Of a stretch of 64,000 bases of DNA, positions 61,607 through 64,000 are shown piece by piece. The stretch is from assembly GCA_910587335.1 (NCBI GenBank), contig CAJUMG010000001.1:160142-224141 (forward strand). The letters are read 5' to 3'. Within the stretch, counting starts at the first letter, position 1; every line of letters begins with the position of its first letter. This stretch comes from an uncultured Oscillospiraceae bacterium. GTDB lineage: Bacteria > Bacillota > Clostridia > Oscillospirales > Ruminococcaceae. Made by a program: the position numbers and the translations under genes. The notes beneath the pieces are model-generated. The model was not told the DNA's origin and did no database searches. It saw nothing but the letters and a program-made list of their open reading frames with translations.

Positions 61607-61792
61607 TTACCAGCTAGCCTTTTTAACGCCCGGGATCTGGCCCTTATAGGCCAATTCTCTGAAACAAATGCGGCAGATGCCGAATTTGCGAAGATAGGCG
61701 TGGGGTCTGCCACAGATTTTGCATCTGTTATATGCTCGAGTGGAGAATTTGGGTGTCTGCTGTTGTTTATTCACCATGGACTTTTTAGCCAC
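61607..61792 (-). CDS. rpsZ: Ribosomal protein S14, short zinc-binding type
   Basis: A 61-residue S14 of the zinc type: CKICGRPHAYLRKFGICRIC gives the four-Cys site. The start codon is GTG at 61792, with AGGAGG 10 bases upstream. It is the normal spc-operon copy between rplE and rpsH; no Cys-free S14 is in the window. Confidence 0.97.
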   Translation of the reverse strand: MAKKSMVNKQQQTPKFSTRAYNRCKICGRPHAYLRKFGICRICFRELAYKGQIPGVKKASW

Positions 61793-61808
61793 CTACAAAA
61801 CCTCCTTC

Positions 61809-62348
61809 TTACTTGGCAAACGGAGCGCCCATCAGAGCCAGCAGCTCGCGAGCCTCTTCGTCTGTGTTTGCGGTTGTGACAAAGCAGATGTCCATACCGC
61901 GTACTTTATCAATTTTATCATAGTCGATTTCAGGGAACAGCAGCTGCTCGCGCAGCCCCATGTTGTAGTTGCCCCTTCCATCAAAGCCGTTGGGGTTGAT
62001 TCCTCTGAAGTCACGAACGCGGGGCAGAGCGATATTGAAGAGTCTATCTAAAAACTCATACATTGTCTCACCGCGCAGCGTTACCTTTGCACCGATGGTC
62101 ATGCCTTCACGAAGCTTAAAGTTCGCAACGGATTTTTTTGCTTTACAGGGTACCGCTTTCTGACCGGTAATTTTCCCTAAATCAGAAATAATAGCGTCGA
62201 TCACCTTGGGATTATCGCGTGCTTCACCGCAGCCTACGTTGACAACGATTTTCTCAAGTTTCGGAATCTGCATGACGCTTTTATAGCTGAATTTTTTCAT
62301 CAGAGCCGGAGCTACGTCTTTCACGTAGTAATCTCTCATTCTGGCCAT
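61809..62348 (-). CDS. rplE: Ribosomal protein L5
   Basis: A 179-residue 5S-rRNA-binding protein contacting the P-site tRNA: VMQIPKLEKIVVNVGCGEA, VTLRGETMYEFLDRLFNIALPRVRDFRGI and the C-terminal GMDICFVTTANTDEEARELLALMGAPF. Standard place between rplX and rpsZ. Confidence 0.98.
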   Translation of the reverse strand: MARMRDYYVKDVAPALMKKFSYKSVMQIPKLEKIVVNVGCGEARDNPKVIDAIISDLGKITGQKAVPCKAKKSVANFKLREGMTIGAKVTLRGETMYEFLDRLFNIALPRVRDFRGINPNGFDGRGNYNMGLREQLLFPEIDYDKIDKVRGMDICFVTTANTDEEARELLALMGAPFAK

Positions 62349-62363
62349 GTTTTTTCCTCCTTC

Positions 62364-62678
62364 TTAGAAAGTTTCACCGCAGTGCTTGCACATACGCATT
62401 TTCGAATCGCCATCCACTTTGTGGGCAAGGCGGGTGCCTTTGCCGCACTTGGGGCATACCAACATAACTTTGCAGGCGTACAGCGGGGCTTCTGCTTTCA
62501 CAATGCCGCCGGGCTCACCCATTCTGCGAGGCTTAACATGCTTGGTTACCATATTGCAGCCTTCGATAATGACTTTACGTTCGGCGGGGCTTACTTCCAG
62601 CACCTTGCCCTTTTTGTTCTTGTCCTTACCAGACAGGATGATGACTGTATCGCCTTTTTTGACGTGAACCTTATTCAC
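62364..62678 (-). CDS. rplX: Ribosomal protein L24 with C-terminal zinc knuckle
   Basis: A 104-residue assembly-initiator protein with an N-terminal KOW motif (KKGDTVIILSGKDKNKKGKVL). The C-terminal region adds two CxxC pairs (CPKCGKGTRL and CKHCGETF), probably binding zinc; this extension is found in only some bacteria. The start is GTG at 62678. Confidence 0.96.
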   Translation of the reverse strand: MNKVHVKKGDTVIILSGKDKNKKGKVLEVSPAERKVIIEGCNMVTKHVKPRRMGEPGGIVKAEAPLYACKVMLVCPKCGKGTRLAHKVDGDSKMRMCKHCGETF

Positions 62679-62695
62679 TTACAGCGCACCTCCAA

Positions 62696-63064
62696 TTACA
62701 GAACCTCTGGGGCGAGGCTTAAAATTTTGAGATAGTCCTTCTCACGCAGTTCTCTCGCAACCGGCCCAAAAATACGCGTACCCCTTGGGTTTTTATCTTC
62801 TCTAATAATAACTGCCGCATTCTCGTCGAAACGGATATAGGTTCCATCATCGCGGCGAATGCCTTTGGCAGAACGAACAATTACTGCTTTCACAACGTCG
62901 CCCTTTTTCACTACGCCACCGGGAGCCGCTTTTTTCACCGAAGCTACCACTACATCACCGATGTTGGCGTATCTTCTGCGGGAGCCACCCAGCACACGGA
63001 TGCACATCAACTCTTTGGCGCCGGTGTTGTCCGCTACCTTCATCAAGGTCTGCATCTGAATCAC
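62696..63064 (-). CDS. rplN: Ribosomal protein L14
   Basis: A 122-residue protein of the subunit interface, highly conserved: MQTLMKVADNTGAKELMCIRVLGG and the end GTRIFGPVARELREKDYLKILSLAPEVL. The start codon is GTG at 63064, with AAAGGAGG 8 bases upstream and the family's MIQ start. Confidence 0.98.
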   Translation of the reverse strand: MIQMQTLMKVADNTGAKELMCIRVLGGSRRRYANIGDVVVASVKKAAPGGVVKKGDVVKAVIVRSAKGIRRDDGTYIRFDENAAVIIREDKNPRGTRIFGPVARELREKDYLKILSLAPEVL

Positions 63065-63103
63065 AGAATGTTCCTCCTTTCGATTATTGACATTGGTGTA
63101 AGA

Positions 63104-63358
63104 TTATTTCGCTTTCTCAATGACCTGGACAACGCGCCAATTTTTATCCTTGGAAATCGGGCGGGTTTCCATAATCATGACTCTATCACCAATTCCGCAT
63201 TCGTTCTTCTCGTCATGAGCTTTGAACTTCACGGTTCTTTTGATAATCTTTTTATAAAGGGGGTGTTTTACATTGTCCTGGATGGATACGACGATGGTTT
63301 TGTCCATCTTATCGCTGACAACCTTGCCGACCCTCGTTTTTCTGAGGTTTCTTTCCAC
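63104..63358 (-). CDS. rpsQ: Ribosomal protein S17
   Basis: An 84-residue OB-fold protein that helps 16S folding. RKTRVGKVVSDKMDKTIVVSIQDNVKHPLYKK and KDKNWRVVQVIEKAK are diagnostic. The start codon is GTG at 63358. Located between rpmC and rplN. Confidence 0.97.
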   Translation of the reverse strand: MERNLRKTRVGKVVSDKMDKTIVVSIQDNVKHPLYKKIIKRTVKFKAHDEKNECGIGDRVMIMETRPISKDKNWRVVQVIEKAK

Positions 63359-63378
63359 AGCTTAAATCCTCCCTTCGT

Positions 63379-63579
63379 TTACTGCGCGCTCTTCATTTCC
63401 AACTGGCGAAGAACCGTTTTGATACGGGCGATGTCTTTTTTGACCTCTTTCATCCGCATCGGGTTTTCCAGCTGGTTGATGGCGTGCTGGAAGCGCAGGT
63501 TGAAAAGCTCGGCTTTGAGTGCGGTCAGCTTTTCATTTAGTTCGACATTGCTCAACTCACGAATCTCCGAAGCCTTCAT
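63379..63579 (-). CDS. rpmC: Ribosomal protein L29
   Basis: A 66-residue helical protein at the polypeptide exit site: KASEIRELSNVELNEKLTALKAELFNLRFQHAINQLENPMRMKEVKKDIARIKTVL. Its start codon overlaps the rplP stop in a TAATG, so the two are coupled. Confidence 0.97.
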   Translation of the reverse strand: MKASEIRELSNVELNEKLTALKAELFNLRFQHAINQLENPMRMKEVKKDIARIKTVLRQLEMKSAQ

Positions 63580-64000
63580 TACTCTTCACCCTCCTTCGCT
63601 TCCTGTTCTTTTACAACAAATTTGGTTTTAATCGGCAGCTTGTGGCTTGCCAGACGGAACGCCTCGCGGGCCAATTCCTCGGAAACGCCGCCGATTTCAA
63701 ACATCACTCTGCCGGGTTTCACAACGGCAACCCAGTATTCGGGAGAACCTTTACCAGAACCCATTCGGGTTTCAGCCGGCTTTTGTGTGATTGGTTTATC
63801 CGGGAAAATTTTAATCCATACCTGACCGCCACGCTTGATGTAACGGGTCATGGCGATACGGGCCGCCTCAATCTGGCGGGAAGAAATCCAAGCAGGTTCC
63901 AGCGCCTGGAGGCCAAAATCACCGTAGGTAACGGTATTGCCCCGTGTCGCTTTACCGGTCAGGCGCCCTCTGTGGACTCTGCGGTATTTTACTCTTTTCG
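63579..64000 (-). CDS. rplP: Ribosomal protein L16 (5' end cut by right edge)
   Basis: The frame is open to base 64000 and reads KRVKYRRVHRGRLTGKATRG at the edge, so only about four N-terminal residues are missing. It continues with LQALEPAWISSRQIEAARIAMTRYIKRGGQVWIKIFPDKP. L16 organises the A-site tRNA-binding region of the 50S subunit. The upstream S10-operon genes (rpsC and others) should lie past the right edge. Confidence 0.97.
   Translation of the reverse strand, partial: KRVKYRRVHRGRLTGKATRGNTVTYGDFGLQALEPAWISSRQIEAARIAMTRYIKRGGQVWIKIFPDKPITQKPAETRMGSGKGSPEYWVAVVKPGRVMFEIGGVSEELAREAFRLASHKLPIKTKFVVKEQEAKEGEE

Noticed and set aside
1..64000. CRISPR array, prophage, insertion sequence, rRNA
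   Set aside because: No regularly spaced repeats, transposase or integrase genes, attachment-site repeats or rRNA segments were seen.

Overview
The window looks like part of the chromosome of an anaerobic, spore-forming member of the Clostridia, most likely close to the Oscillospiraceae/Ruminococcaceae. I infer this from gene content: a full rplP-to-rplQ ribosomal run in Firmicutes order with adk, map and a KOW protein, a SleC-like spore-cortex protein, a SpoVB-type flippase, a PdaA-like deacetylase, rubrerythrin, a large single-chain PurL, and purine synthesis that finishes with separate AICAR formyltransferase and PurO-type IMP cyclohydrolase genes. Consensus sigma-A promoters and intrinsic terminators are abundant. 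I see no insertion sequences, prophage genes, CRISPR array or rRNA.

Layout. 1-4454 (+): the end of a DUF58/DUF4129 membrane cluster, then a LacI regulator and a PfkB sugar kinase behind a promoter with two candidate operators. 4465-10952 (-): a small Cys-rich membrane protein, the glycolytic operon pgk-tpiA-gpmI, a C_GCAxxG redox-type protein, DegV, TrmL and a 59-residue membrane protein. 11153-16869: a HAD phosphatase, pyridoxamine kinase (+), a Pro-rich membrane protein, alanine racemase, glycyl-tRNA synthetase with a structured leader, and an acetyltransferase. 17029-17582: tRNA-Pro (+), tRNA-Tyr and tRNA-Thr (-). 17675-25829: an acetyltransferase, a PurF paralogue with a ruined glutaminase site, PdaA-like lipoprotein deacetylase, further lipoproteins, a MATE exporter, rubrerythrin and a methyltransferase. 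26061-29406 (+): a three-gene sugar operon (BtpA/SgcQ family, FGGY kinase, TIM-barrel isomerase). 29426-33774: patatin lipase, second MATE exporter, serine beta-lactamase-fold hydrolase.

33853-45498 (-) is the purine operon, transcribed purE-purC-purF-purM-purN-purO-AICARFT-purD-purL. It has a leader with a candidate 47-codon reading frame directly before an intrinsic terminator. purB and purK are not in the window. 45857-52515 carries the SpoVB-type flippase, the SleC-like protein, a third MATE exporter, a small membrane protein and an EamA transporter. 52655-64000 (-) is the ribosomal-protein supercluster running off the right edge inside rplP.

The most interesting items are the PurF paralogue with intact PRPP and Fe-S sites but no glutaminase residues, the uncharacterised BtpA-kinase-isomerase operon, the purE leader, the split end of purine synthesis, and the palindromes at the LacI and pgk promoters. 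Function calls come from motif reading only; no database search was run.
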